The notes under the pieces were generated by a model. The model saw nothing but the letters and a program-made list of their open reading frames with translations. It did not search any database and was not told where the DNA came from. Below are positions 1 through 6,565 of a DNA stretch of 34,917 nucleotides, in pieces; position 1 is the stretch's first letter; each line of letters opens with the position of its first letter. Origin of the DNA: Gordonia desulfuricans NBRC 100010 (GTDB lineage: Bacteria > Actinomycetota > Actinomycetes > Mycobacteriales > Mycobacteriaceae); assembly GCF_001485495.1 (NCBI RefSeq), contig NZ_BCNF01000052.1, positions 1-34,917 of the forward strand, read 5' to 3'. The translations under genes were made by a program, and so were the position numbers.

Positions 1-1
1 A

Positions 2-136
2 TCGAAACCTCAGGAGGCCGAACTCGCCTACGCAACCACCTCTGAGCTGGTCACCGCCCCACGTACGCTACCGAGGTTTCGACTCGGGTCCTCGCCCTTC
101 GGGCTCGGTCCCGGCTCAATCATCAACGGGCCGTTG
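2..136. repeat. Inverted GAGGTTTCGA arms and dispersed-repeat copy
   Basis: TCGAAACCTC at 2-11 and GAGGTTTCGA at 73-82 are exact reverse complements. From 73 the sequence reads GAGGTTTCGACTCG, then a CTCG-rich middle, then GGCTCAATCATC (113-124). The same order of elements recurs at 5758-5805. The stretch 1-181 carries no convincing gene; it lies beyond the stop codon of the PPK2 gene. I read it as non-coding repeat sequence, possibly two opposed copies of a dispersed element. Its function is unknown. Confidence 0.5.
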
Positions 137-181
137 GTTGTTGCGGACGGTAGTGGTTGGGAAGATCTTGACCCGGGGTGG

Positions 182-1096
182 TCAGTCGTCGAGTGAGCGG
201 ATGCGCTCGAGTTCGGTGGCGACGTCGAAATCTGCTGGGGGCCAGTCCAGATCGAGTCCCGACAGCGCACTGATCAGCAGTTCACAGACCGCCAGGCGGG
301 CGAACCACTTGTGATTGGCCGGGATCAGGAACCAGGGGGCGGTATCGGAGTCGCAACGATCGAAGATCGCCTGGTAGGCCTGCAGGTAGTCGTCCCAGAA
401 TCCCCGCTCGTCGATGTCGCCGGGGTTGTACTTCCAGTACTTGTCGGGTCGTTCGAGACGCTCGGTGAGGCGTGCCTTCTGCTCGGCCTTCGACACCACC
501 AGCGCGCACTTGATGACGGTGGTGCCGGACTCGACCAGTTCCTTCTCGAACTGGTTGATGATCGCGTACCGCTTCTCCCACTCCGACTGCGGCACCAGGT
601 TGTGCACGCGCACCGGCAGGACGTCCTCGTAGTGCGACCGGTCGAAGATGCCGAGCCGCCCGGCCGGCGGCAACGCCTTGTGGACCCGCCACAGGAAGTC
701 GTGTTCGAGCTCCTCCGGGGTGGGTTTGCCGAAACCCTTGATCGCCAGCCCCTGCGGGTCGAGCAGTCCGCCGACGTGGCGCACGATGCCGCCCTTGCCC
801 GCGGTGTCCATACCCTGCAGGACCAGCAGGACCGACCGGTTGTCGCCGGCCCGGCCGTTGGCGTACAGCAACTCCTGCAGGTCCGCGAGCACCTCGCCCC
901 GTTCGGCGAGCAACTGCTCGCCCAGCTCCCGGGAACCGGAGAAACCGGGCGTCGAATCGGCGTCGAAGCCGGCGATCGGTCCGACCGCCCCGACCCGTAA
1001 GGCGGTGACCGCCGGGGTCAGCCAGCCCGCCGGGTCGTTCTTGCCGTTCTTACCGCCACCGTTCTTACCGTTGCCGTTCTTACCGTTCTTGCCCAT
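182..1096 (-). CDS. Polyphosphate kinase 2 family protein (polyphosphate:nucleotide phosphotransferase)
   Basis: 304 aa. The PPK2 fold transfers phosphate between polyphosphate and nucleoside mono- or diphosphates in the cytoplasm. The Walker A-like loop GMDTAGKGG (about residues 94-102), the following HVGGLLDPQG segment and the Walker B-like FDRSHYEDVL are all present, and length fits the family. The sequence looks closer to the PPK2-related phosphotransferases that act on AMP/ADP than to classical GTP-forming PPK2, but the subclass is an inference. The N-terminus is an unusual Lys-Asn-Gly tail of about 20 residues. The ATG at 1096 is preceded by AGGAG about 10 nt upstream; a start after the tail cannot be excluded. 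It lies 33 nt downstream of the TetR gene on the same strand, so co-transcription is likely. Confidence 0.9.
   Translation of the reverse strand: MGKNGKNGNGKNGGGKNGKNDPAGWLTPAVTALRVGAVGPIAGFDADSTPGFSGSRELGEQLLAERGEVLADLQELLYANGRAGDNRSVLLVLQGMDTAGKGGIVRHVGGLLDPQGLAIKGFGKPTPEELEHDFLWRVHKALPPAGRLGIFDRSHYEDVLPVRVHNLVPQSEWEKRYAIINQFEKELVESGTTVIKCALVVSKAEQKARLTERLERPDKYWKYNPGDIDERGFWDDYLQAYQAIFDRCDSDTAPWFLIPANHKWFARLAVCELLISALSGLDLDWPPADFDVATELERIRSLDD
1038..1096 (-). repeat. Short tandem repeat encoding Lys-Asn-Gly tail of PPK2
   Basis: The first codons of the PPK2 gene are an irregular tandem array of AAG/AAC/GGC units giving KNG, KNGN and KNGGG steps. The coding capacity is low-complexity and strongly basic. 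It precedes the conserved PPK2 sequence, so it is either a disordered extension or an over-called N-terminus. Confidence 0.6.
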
Positions 1097-1129
1097 GGGT
1101 GTGGATCTCCTCGGGTCGGTCGGGGTCGG

Positions 1130-1966
1130 TCAGGCAGGGGAATCCGTGGCGGTTCCGGCATCGGGATCGGTTTCCGCACCGGGTGCGGGCAATGGGGCGG
1201 GGTCGGGCATGGCCGGTGGGGCGGCCATGAACAGTTCGCGGGAGCCGTTCGACGCGGCCACGCCGACGATCGAACTCCACACCATCATCACCAGGTAGTC
1301 GATCAGTTCGGGCAGCTCGATCGGCCGATCGACCATCCACCAGTCGACCGCACGCTGCATGGCCCCGACCAGCATGTACGACCACACCTGGGCGCCCGAG
1401 GAATCGCCGGACCGCTCGTCGAAGCGGCTCACGAGGGTCGCGTTGAGCAACTGCGCGACGATCTTCTCCGACTCTGCGGAGGTCACCGACGACGTCGGCG
1501 ACGCCGACCAGGCGAACCGGTACAGGGCGGGCTCGTCGGCGACGGCGTTGACGTAGACCTCGATCACCGTGCGGGTCAGGGTGTACTCGTCGACCTCGTC
1601 GCTGATCGCGTCGGTCAGCCGGGGTAGCAGTGTGGTCTCGAAGAACCGGAAGGTGACCGCGACACCCAGGTCGTTCTTGTCGGTGAAGTACCGGTAGAGC
1701 ACGGTCTTGGAGATGCCGATGTGCCCGGCGATCTCGTCCATCCCGACATCGGCGCCGAGTTCCCGGATCGCGGCGATCGTGCCGTCGGTGAGTTCGGTCC
1801 GGCGGGCCTGTTTGTGCTTCTCCCATCGGGCGCGACGGCCGTCGGGCTTCGGCCCGGACTCGGCGGGTCCCCCGAGCAGTGCATGCTCGATGCCCCGGGT
1901 CACCGTCGCCGCGGCCGACACCGCGGCGCGGGCCGCGGATGCGGGGCTGGGACGATTTGCGATCAC
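1130..1966 (-). CDS. TetR/AcrR family transcriptional regulator (Rv0472c-like)
   Basis: 278 aa from the GTG at 1966. The N-terminal HTH of the TetR family is visible (ELTDGTIAAIRELGADVGMD, then IAGHIGISKTVLYRYFTDKNDL), followed by an all-helical ligand-binding domain and a Pro/Ala-rich disordered tail (PAPLPAPGAETDPD). The ligand is unknown. The start was chosen because a -10-like TACGCT ends 6 nt before this GTG, consistent with a leaderless mRNA; an adjacent GTG at 1969 and a longer frame to 2032 exist, but the longer frame runs through the divergent promoter. It is divergent from the DUF445 gene, as in M. tuberculosis Rv0472c/Rv0473 (from memory). It may repress itself, DUF445 and the downstream PPK2 gene; this is inference. 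Confidence 0.88.
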   Translation of the reverse strand: MIANRPSPASAARAAVSAAATVTRGIEHALLGGPAESGPKPDGRRARWEKHKQARRTELTDGTIAAIRELGADVGMDEIAGHIGISKTVLYRYFTDKNDLGVAVTFRFFETTLLPRLTDAISDEVDEYTLTRTVIEVYVNAVADEPALYRFAWSASPTSSVTSAESEKIVAQLLNATLVSRFDERSGDSSGAQVWSYMLVGAMQRAVDWWMVDRPIELPELIDYLVMMVWSSIVGVAASNGSRELFMAAPPAMPDPAPLPAPGAETDPDAGTATDSPA

Positions 1967-2006
1967 CACGTCAGCGTAGTGGCTGCAAGCGGGTACAACT
2001 GAGGGG
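1967..2006. promoter_or_regulatory. Divergent leaderless promoters of TetR and DUF445 genes
   Basis: Only 40 bp separate two divergent starts. On the minus strand TACGCT (1978-1973) ends 6 nt before GTG 1966. On the plus strand TACAAC (1994-1999) ends 7 nt before GTG 2007. Neither has a good -35 or a Shine-Dalgarno sequence. Both fit leaderless promoters with the start codon at or next to +1, and the two hexamers are only 15 bp apart, so polymerase or TetR bound at one should exclude the other. Confidence 0.6.
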
Positions 2007-3353
2007 GTGTCAACACTGAGTCCCGACATCACGGGCGCCGGGCGTCACCGGAAGCCGGCGTCGGCGTCGGCTCCGGGGTTCGGCGCCGGTGACTCCGTGG
2101 CCGACGAGAAGCGGCGACGTGACCTGCGCAAGATGAAGATCGTTGCGACCGCCATGCTGCTGGTCGCCGCGTTGATCTACCTGTTCACCAGGTATCTCGA
2201 GCACCGTGACGGCGCCGACGTGGCCGCCTGGGTGGGGTACGTCCGGGCGGCGTCGGAGGCGGGCATGGTGGGTGCGCTGGCCGACTGGTTCGCCGTCACC
2301 GCATTGTTCAAGCATCCGCTCGGCCTCCCGATCCCGCACACCGCGCTGATCCGTAAGAAGAAGGACGAGATCGGCGACCAGCTCGGCGGCTTCATCGAGG
2401 ACAACTTCATGACGCCGGAGGTGATCGTCCAGCGTGCCGAACAGCTGGACATGCCGCGGCGGGTGGCGACGTGGCTGGCCGATCCGGCCAACGCACCACG
2501 CGTGTCCGACGAGGCCGCGCGGGCACTGAAGCTCGCCTCGGAGATGCTGCGTGACGAGGACATCGAGCAGTTCATCCAGGCCGCGCTGCGTTGGGCGGCC
2601 GAACCGGAGTGGGCACCGCCGATCGGCCGTATCCTCGACCAGCTGATCGCCGAGGAACGACTCGAACCGGTCTTCCAGCTCCTGTGCGACCGAGCCCACG
2701 AGTGGGCGCTCGGCAGCCAGGAGGTGATCGACCGGGTGGTCGAGGCGGATGTGGGCCCGTCGTGGAAACCGAAGTTCGTCAGCGTGCTGGTGGGCGACAA
2801 GATCTACCGTGAGCTCGTCGACTTCACCGAGAAGGTGCGCAACGATCCGCAGCACGACCTGCGCAAGTCGATGCACCAGTTCGTCGAGAAGTTCGCCCAC
2901 GATCTGCAGCACGACCCACAGATGGTGGCCCGGTTCGAGGGCATCAAGCACGAGCTGGTGGGCAGCGACGAGGTCGCCGGTGCGGCGTCGACCGCCTGGA
3001 ACACCGGCAAGGCCGTGATCGAGCAGATGCTCGCCGACCCCAACTCGACGCTGCGGAACACATTGTCGGATGCAGTGATCAACCTGGGGGTGCGGATCCG
3101 CGACGACCGCCCACTGCAGGAGAAGATGAACGGCTGGGTGGCACGTGTCGCCAATCACGTGGCGACCAACTACTCGCGGGAGATCATCTCGGTGATCACC
3201 GAGACCGTGCGCGGCTGGGACGCCGACGACACCAGCCGCAAGATCGAGCTGCAGGTGGGGCGTGACCTGCAGTTCATCCGGATCAACGGCACCGTCGTCG
3301 GTTCGCTGGCCGGGCTGGTGATCTACACGATCTCGGTGCTGATCTTCCATTGA
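2007..3353 (+). CDS. DUF445 family membrane protein (Rv0473-like)
   Basis: 448 aa. DUF445 proteins are predicted envelope-associated proteins with a long helical middle; the molecular role is not established. A hydrophobic segment at about residues 45-62 (IVATAMLLVAALIYLF) follows a basic stretch (DEKRRRDLRKMK). A second ends the protein (about 430-447). The region between is helical and charged. Conserved-looking motifs near the first segment include GMVGALADWFAVTALFKHPLG and PIPHTALIRKKKDEIG, typical of the family. The start is GTG 2007, supported by the -10 element seven bases upstream. Divergent from a TetR regulator and followed by an HTH gene and hbhA, as in mycobacteria. Confidence 0.85.
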   Translation: MSTLSPDITGAGRHRKPASASAPGFGAGDSVADEKRRRDLRKMKIVATAMLLVAALIYLFTRYLEHRDGADVAAWVGYVRAASEAGMVGALADWFAVTALFKHPLGLPIPHTALIRKKKDEIGDQLGGFIEDNFMTPEVIVQRAEQLDMPRRVATWLADPANAPRVSDEAARALKLASEMLRDEDIEQFIQAALRWAAEPEWAPPIGRILDQLIAEERLEPVFQLLCDRAHEWALGSQEVIDRVVEADVGPSWKPKFVSVLVGDKIYRELVDFTEKVRNDPQHDLRKSMHQFVEKFAHDLQHDPQMVARFEGIKHELVGSDEVAGAASTAWNTGKAVIEQMLADPNSTLRNTLSDAVINLGVRIRDDRPLQEKMNGWVARVANHVATNYSREIISVITETVRGWDADDTSRKIELQVGRDLQFIRINGTVVGSLAGLVIYTISVLIFH

Positions 3354-3396
3354 TCGGCGGGGCAGCGGCACCGCCGGGCGGCCTCACAGACTCGCG

Positions 3397-3450
3397 GTGC
3401 ATGCACAGTGCTTGCATGAGTTAGCACCTGCGCCGATACTGGCTTGCACC
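3397..3450 (+). promoter_or_regulatory. Promoter of the hbhA operon with palindromic elements
   Basis: TTGCAT (3412-3417), a 17-bp spacer and GATACT (3435-3440) make a plausible -35/-10 pair, putting +1 a few bases before ATG 3451. A perfect 10-bp palindrome GTGCATGCAC lies at 3397-3406. A second inverted repeat, GTGCT (3408-3412) and AGCAC (3423-3427) with a 10-bp spacing, overlaps the -35 and spacer, a good position for a repressor site. Confidence 0.5.
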
Positions 3451-4074
3451 ATGCGTGGCACATCCAAGACCCCTGATCCCTCTCATCCCGCCGACGACGA
3501 CCCGGCAGGGTCGTCGGGGGACGGGGCGCCGGGAGACGGGACGGATCCCGGTCCGGCCCATGACACACATTCCGGTGGGGTCGGGCACGCCGTCGAGAAC
3601 GTGACCGCGGTCGCGCAGGATGCCGTGGCGAACGCCGCCCAGGACATCGGGGCGTTCATCCGGTCGCAACGGCTCGGTGCCGAGGTCTCGTTGCGGCAGC
3701 TGGCCGAACGGGCCGGCGTCAGCAATCCGTATCTGAGTCAGATCGAACGTGGTCTGCGTAAACCGTCGGCCGATGTGCTCGCCCAGATCGCCAAGGGTCT
3801 GCGCGTCTCGGCAGAGGTGTTGTATGTCCGTGCCGGAATCCTCGAAGAACGGCCGGCCAGCCCGGTCCGGGATGCCCTGGTCGCCGACGACTCCATCAAC
3901 GAGCGGCAGAAGCAGATGCTGCTCGAGATCTACGAATCCTTCCGTAAAGAGAACGCCGCAGAGGTGAACGGCCCAGCGGCAACCGGCCCAGAGGTACATG
4001 GCACAGAGGTAACCGACCCGGCGGGAGACGCCCCAGCGGGCAGTGACCCGGACGGTCCCGACTCCGAGGAGTGA
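3451..4074 (+). CDS. XRE-type HTH transcriptional regulator preceding hbhA (Rv0474-like)
   Basis: 207 aa from ATG 3451. An XRE/Cro HTH lies in the middle: IGAFIRSQRLGAEVSLRQLA, ERAGVSNPYLSQIERGLRKP, then SADVLAQIAKGLRVSAEVLYVRAG. The N-terminal 45 residues are acidic and Gly/Pro/Asp-rich; the C-terminal 40 are another disordered acidic tail with degenerate GPEV/GTEV repeats. The upstream ATG at 3397 is rejected because it lies inside the promoter. The stop codon sits 5 nt before the ATG chosen for hbhA, so the two are co-transcribed. The order matches Rv0474-hbhA in M. tuberculosis (recalled). It may regulate itself and hbhA through the inverted repeats upstream; that is inference. Confidence 0.88.
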   Translation: MRGTSKTPDPSHPADDDPAGSSGDGAPGDGTDPGPAHDTHSGGVGHAVENVTAVAQDAVANAAQDIGAFIRSQRLGAEVSLRQLAERAGVSNPYLSQIERGLRKPSADVLAQIAKGLRVSAEVLYVRAGILEERPASPVRDALVADDSINERQKQMLLEIYESFRKENAAEVNGPAATGPEVHGTEVTDPAGDAPAGSDPDGPDSEE

Positions 4075-4079
4075 CCACC

Positions 4080-5234
4080 ATGCTCGACAACCCGTTGACC
4101 AGCGCACTCGGCCAGGTGTCCGCGCTGTTGACCGATCTTCGCGAGCGAGGCGAGGCCGCGACCGGTGAGGCGCAGTCGCGGATCGCCGACACGGTGGGCG
4201 GGGTCCAGGCCCGCATCGCCGGGGGGATCGAGGAGACCCAGTCGACCATCGACGAGACCCTGGCGGCGGCGCTCGCCGCGTTCGACGACGCACGGTCGAA
4301 GCTGTCGGCGTTGCCGGTGGAGATCCCGGCCGAGATCGACGAGCTGGCCTCGCGGTTCTCGCCGGACGAACTGCGGCGGGTGGCCGAGGCCTATCTGGCC
4401 GTCGCCGCGGCCCTGCTGACCTCGTTGTCCGAGCGCGGCGAACAGGTGGTGGGCAGGCTGAAGGCACAGCCCTCGGCGCTGGAGAACCGGCCGAAGCTGG
4501 AGAAGTTGTACACCGATGCGCTCGCGCTGACCGAGGAGGCGTTGGGCACCATCGCGTCGTCGGCCCGGCTGGTCGGCGAACGCGCCGTCACCGACGTCGA
4601 GACGCTCGTCGTCGACGCGGAGATCGTCGACGACCCGGCGATCGAGGCCCCGAAGATGCCGGTGACGAAGGCGGCGCCGGCGACGAAGGCTGTGCCCGCG
4701 AAGGCGCCCGCGAAGAAGACGCCGGCTGCCCAGACGGTCACCCCGGCGAAGAAGGCTACGCCGGTCACAAAGGCGGCACCTGTCGACAACGCTGCGCCGG
4801 CCAAGAAGACCACGCCGGCCAAGACGGCTGCAGCGAAGAAGGCTGCGCCCACGAAGTCGGCTGCAGCGAAGAAGGCTGCGCCGACGAAGTCGGCTGCAGC
4901 GAAGAAGACCACGACCGCAGCCAAGCGGGTTGCGCCGGCCAAGACTGCAGCGAAGACGACTACGCCGGCAAAGACCACGGCAGCCAAGAAGACCACAGCA
5001 GCCAAGAAGACCACAGCAGCGAAGAAGACCACGGCAGCGAAGAAGAGCACGGCAGCCAAGAAGACGACCGCCGCGAAGAAGACGGCCGCTGCGAAGAAGA
5101 CGACCGCCGCGAAGAAGACGACCGCCGCGAAGAAGACCACGGCAGCCAAGAAGACGACCGCCGCGAAGAAGACGACCGCCGCGAAGAAGGCCGCACCGGC
5201 AAAGAAGGCCGCGGTCCCGCGATCCACGACGTAG
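4080..5234 (+). CDS. hbhA: Heparin-binding haemagglutinin HbhA with expanded lysine-rich repeat tail
   Basis: 384 aa; the M. tuberculosis protein is about 199 aa. The N-terminal half (about residues 1-180) is an amphipathic helical/coiled-coil domain rich in Ala, Glu and Arg (DLRERGEAATGEAQSRIADT, then ELASRFSPDELRRVAEAYLA), matching HbhA. In the known protein the C-terminal Lys/Ala/Pro repeats bind heparan sulphate and are methylated. Here that tail covers about 190 residues: KAAPAKK-type repeats, then twelve KTTAAK-type hexapeptides. There is no signal peptide, as usual for HbhA. ATG 4080 is chosen because GAGGAG (4066-4071) ends 8 nt upstream; GTG 4071 overlaps the previous stop but lacks a suitable site. 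It probably acts at the cell surface and in lipid inclusion or septum biology as in relatives. Confidence 0.93.
   Translation: MLDNPLTSALGQVSALLTDLRERGEAATGEAQSRIADTVGGVQARIAGGIEETQSTIDETLAAALAAFDDARSKLSALPVEIPAEIDELASRFSPDELRRVAEAYLAVAAALLTSLSERGEQVVGRLKAQPSALENRPKLEKLYTDALALTEEALGTIASSARLVGERAVTDVETLVVDAEIVDDPAIEAPKMPVTKAAPATKAVPAKAPAKKTPAAQTVTPAKKATPVTKAAPVDNAAPAKKTTPAKTAAAKKAAPTKSAAAKKAAPTKSAAAKKTTTAAKRVAPAKTAAKTTTPAKTTAAKKTTAAKKTTAAKKTTAAKKSTAAKKTTAAKKTAAAKKTTAAKKTTAAKKTTAAKKTTAAKKTTAAKKAAPAKKAAVPRSTT
4971..5186 (+). repeat. Twelve-unit 18-bp tandem repeat in hbhA
   Basis: Twelve in-frame 18-bp units encode KTTAAK with two variants (KSTAAK and KTAAAK). The nucleotide units fall into two families, one using ACCACGGCAGCC/ACCACAGCAGCC codons and one using ACGACCGCCGCG codons, which suggests repeated local expansion. 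A less regular KAAPTKSAA region precedes it (about 4825-4970). A locus like this is likely to vary in copy number between strains. Confidence 0.9.
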
Positions 5235-5326
5235 CGGTCCACGGTCGGTGATGGGCACCCCTGGGTGGGCCCTGCCCGACCGGCCATGGGCCCGGTCGCG
5301 TCGGGCGTCTGCCGTGTATGTCGGTC

Positions 5327-5332
5327 TAGAGT
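5327..5332 (+). promoter_or_regulatory. -10 element of the DUF2516 gene
   Basis: TAGAGT ends 7 nt before GTG 5340. No Shine-Dalgarno precedes the start, so a leaderless transcript is predicted, giving this gene its own promoter in addition to read-through from hbhA. Confidence 0.5.
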
Positions 5333-5339
5333 GGTCGCT

Positions 5340-5654
5340 GTGAGTCTTGTGGGAGTTCTTGCGGCCGGCCAGAACATCGTGTTGTGGCTGTTGACCGTCG
5401 TCGCCGGCGTGGCCGCCGTTGTCACCCTGATCCATGCCAGTATCCAGCGCAAGGACGCATTCCCCGCGGTGGACAAGCAGAGCAAGGTGCTGTGGGTGTC
5501 CCTGCTCGCTGCGGCGACGGTGTTCATCTGGATCTTCCAGGCTCCGACGATCCTGTACCTGATCGGCGTCGTCGCCCTCATCGTCTACCTCGTCGACGTA
5601 CGTCCGCGCGTCGACGCAGTCCAGGGCAAGTCCTGGTTCCGTAAACACGGCTGA
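5340..5654 (+). CDS. DUF2516 family membrane protein (Rv0476-like)
   Basis: 104 aa. Three hydrophobic segments: about residues 5-28 (LAAGQNIVLWLLTVVAGVAA), 50-66 (LWVSLLAAATVFIWIF) and 70-86 (TILYLIGVVALIVYLVDV), with a short loop (HASIQRKDAFPAVDKQSK) between the first two and a basic C-terminus. This matches the small DUF2516 proteins found after hbhA in mycobacteria (Rv0476, recalled). No biochemical role is known. The start GTG 5340 was preferred to the longer frame from 5265 because of the leaderless promoter and because the extra residues are not hydrophobic or conserved-looking. It is the last gene before a strong terminator. Confidence 0.85.
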   Translation: MSLVGVLAAGQNIVLWLLTVVAGVAAVVTLIHASIQRKDAFPAVDKQSKVLWVSLLAAATVFIWIFQAPTILYLIGVVALIVYLVDVRPRVDAVQGKSWFRKHG

Positions 5655-5680
5655 CCGGCCGAACCGTTCGCTTCCCGAGT

Positions 5681-5710
5681 AGCCACTCCGCATGGGGTGG
5701 CTGCTTTTTT
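5681..5710 (+). terminator. Intrinsic terminator after the hbhA operon
   Basis: AGCCACTCC (5681-5689) and GGGGTGGCT (5694-5702) form a nine-pair stem with one G-U, closed by a GCAT loop and followed by GCTTTTTT (5703-5710). It is the only classic hairpin-plus-T-tract in the window. Confidence 0.9.
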
Positions 5711-5757
5711 CTGTCCACTTCCGGGGGTGGTGGTTGCGTCGGGGAGGTCGGGCTGCG

Positions 5758-5914
5758 GAGGTTTCGACACGCCTCGTCGCTACGCTCCTCGTCGGCTCAA
5801 CCATCGTTGGCTCACGCCTCGTCAGCTCGGCTCGATCACCGTTGGCGCGCGGCTCAGCCATTGCTGGCGCACGGCTCGATCACCGTGGTACGCGCTGTGA
5901 TCACCGTTGGCACC
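5758..5914. repeat. Dispersed-repeat copy followed by degenerate 22-bp tandem array
   Basis: This lies in the 368-nt gene-free stretch 5655-6022. It opens with GAGGTTTCGACACG and reaches GGCTCAACCATC, the same order as at 73-124. It then continues as about five degenerate units: 5794-5815, 5829-5850, 5851-5872, 5873-5893 and 5894-5914. The consensus is roughly GGCTCRAYCACCGTTGGCGC. Nothing in it looks coding; open frames here lack start signals. Function unknown. Confidence 0.6.
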
Positions 5915-5981
5915 GGCGCCTCGACAACTGATTCCCAGGTGTGGCCGACCGCCACGCGAACGTGACGAGGACCACGTCCCG

Positions 5982-6008
5982 ATAATATGCATCTCAGATG
6001 CAAATTAT
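5982..6008. promoter_or_regulatory. 27-bp palindromic operator, probable NsrR site
   Basis: ATAATATGCATCT (5982-5994), a central C (5995) and AGATGCAAATTAT (5996-6008) form a 13-1-13 palindrome with one mismatched pair. It is AT-rich in a GC-rich background and ends 14 nt before the start of an Rrf2 gene that has NsrR cluster ligands. The 11-1-11 core with ATGCATCT/AGATGCAA arms resembles known NsrR operators. A possible -10, TATGGT (6006-6011), overlaps its right end, so binding should block transcription of nsrR and hmp. Confidence 0.8.
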
Positions 6009-6022
6009 GGTGAAGTGTAGTT

Positions 6023-6490
6023 GTGCAATTGACCCGGTTCACCGACATCGGCCTCCGCGTGGTGATGCGGCTGGCGGTGCAGGGGGACGGGTCGATGACC
6101 ACACGAGCACTGGCCGATGACCTCGAGGTGCCATATACGCATGTGGCGAAGGTCGTCGGTCGGTTGTCCGAGCTCGGGATCGTCCACTCCCGGCGCGGTC
6201 GAACCGGTGGGCTCGTCATCACCGAACTCGGGCGGACCGCCCGGGTCGGGTGGCTGGCGGGACGGCTGGAAGGGGAGGGGGAGGTCGTCGACTGTGACGG
6301 CCCCACCCCCTGCCCGCTCCGAGCCGCCTGTCGTCTGCGTGGGGCGCTTGCCGCCGCACGTCGGGCGTTCTTCGCCAGCCTCGACGAGCACACCGTCGGC
6401 GACCTGGTCGCCGACCCCACCGGTGCGGTGCTGCTCACCCTCGACCTGCCGCGGCGAAACGTCGCCGAGGTGGACCGGGTCGCCGAATAG
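6023..6490 (+). CDS. nsrR: Rrf2-family NO-sensing Fe-S repressor NsrR
   Basis: 155 aa. N-terminal winged helix (MQLTRFTDIGLRVVMRLAVQ, then MTTRALADDLEVPYTHVAKV and the wing SRRGRTGGL). The cluster loop has C91, C97 and C103 with x5/x5 spacing, as in NsrR and IscR. Asp8 is present; in Streptomyces NsrR the equivalent Asp completes the [4Fe-4S] site from the partner subunit, and a His at the IscR ligand position is not seen. These residues, and hmp directly downstream, support NsrR over IscR. In the family, NO damages the cluster and releases the operator. The start is GTG 6023, which gives the family-typical MQLTRFTDIGLR opening. Hmp follows 75 nt after the stop with no separate operator seen. 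Confidence 0.9.
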   Translation: MQLTRFTDIGLRVVMRLAVQGDGSMTTRALADDLEVPYTHVAKVVGRLSELGIVHSRRGRTGGLVITELGRTARVGWLAGRLEGEGEVVDCDGPTPCPLRAACRLRGALAAARRAFFASLDEHTVGDLVADPTGAVLLTLDLPRRNVAEVDRVAE

Positions 6491-6565
6491 CCCTCGGCGA
6501 CCTACCTTTCCCGCCCGGATACCCCAATCGGTACCCGCCCGGGGACCTATCGAATGGAGAATGCC

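Noticed and set aside
28..270. 80-aa open frame on the minus strand at the window start
   Set aside because: It overlaps the PPK2 3' end out of frame and runs through dispersed repeat sequence, with no start signal.
5235..5339. Terminator between hbhA and the DUF2516 gene
   Set aside because: Several GGGC/GCCC pairings are possible, but none gives a clean stem or T tract; read-through seems likely.
3930..5861. 643-aa minus-strand frame opposite hbhA
   Set aside because: A shadow of the hbhA lysine/alanine repeats; its Arg/Leu/Gly repeats simply mirror the coding strand.
5692..5931. Short plus-strand frames between the hbhA operon and nsrR
   Set aside because: They start within the terminator hairpin or repeat array and lack ribosome-binding sites and plausible protein composition.
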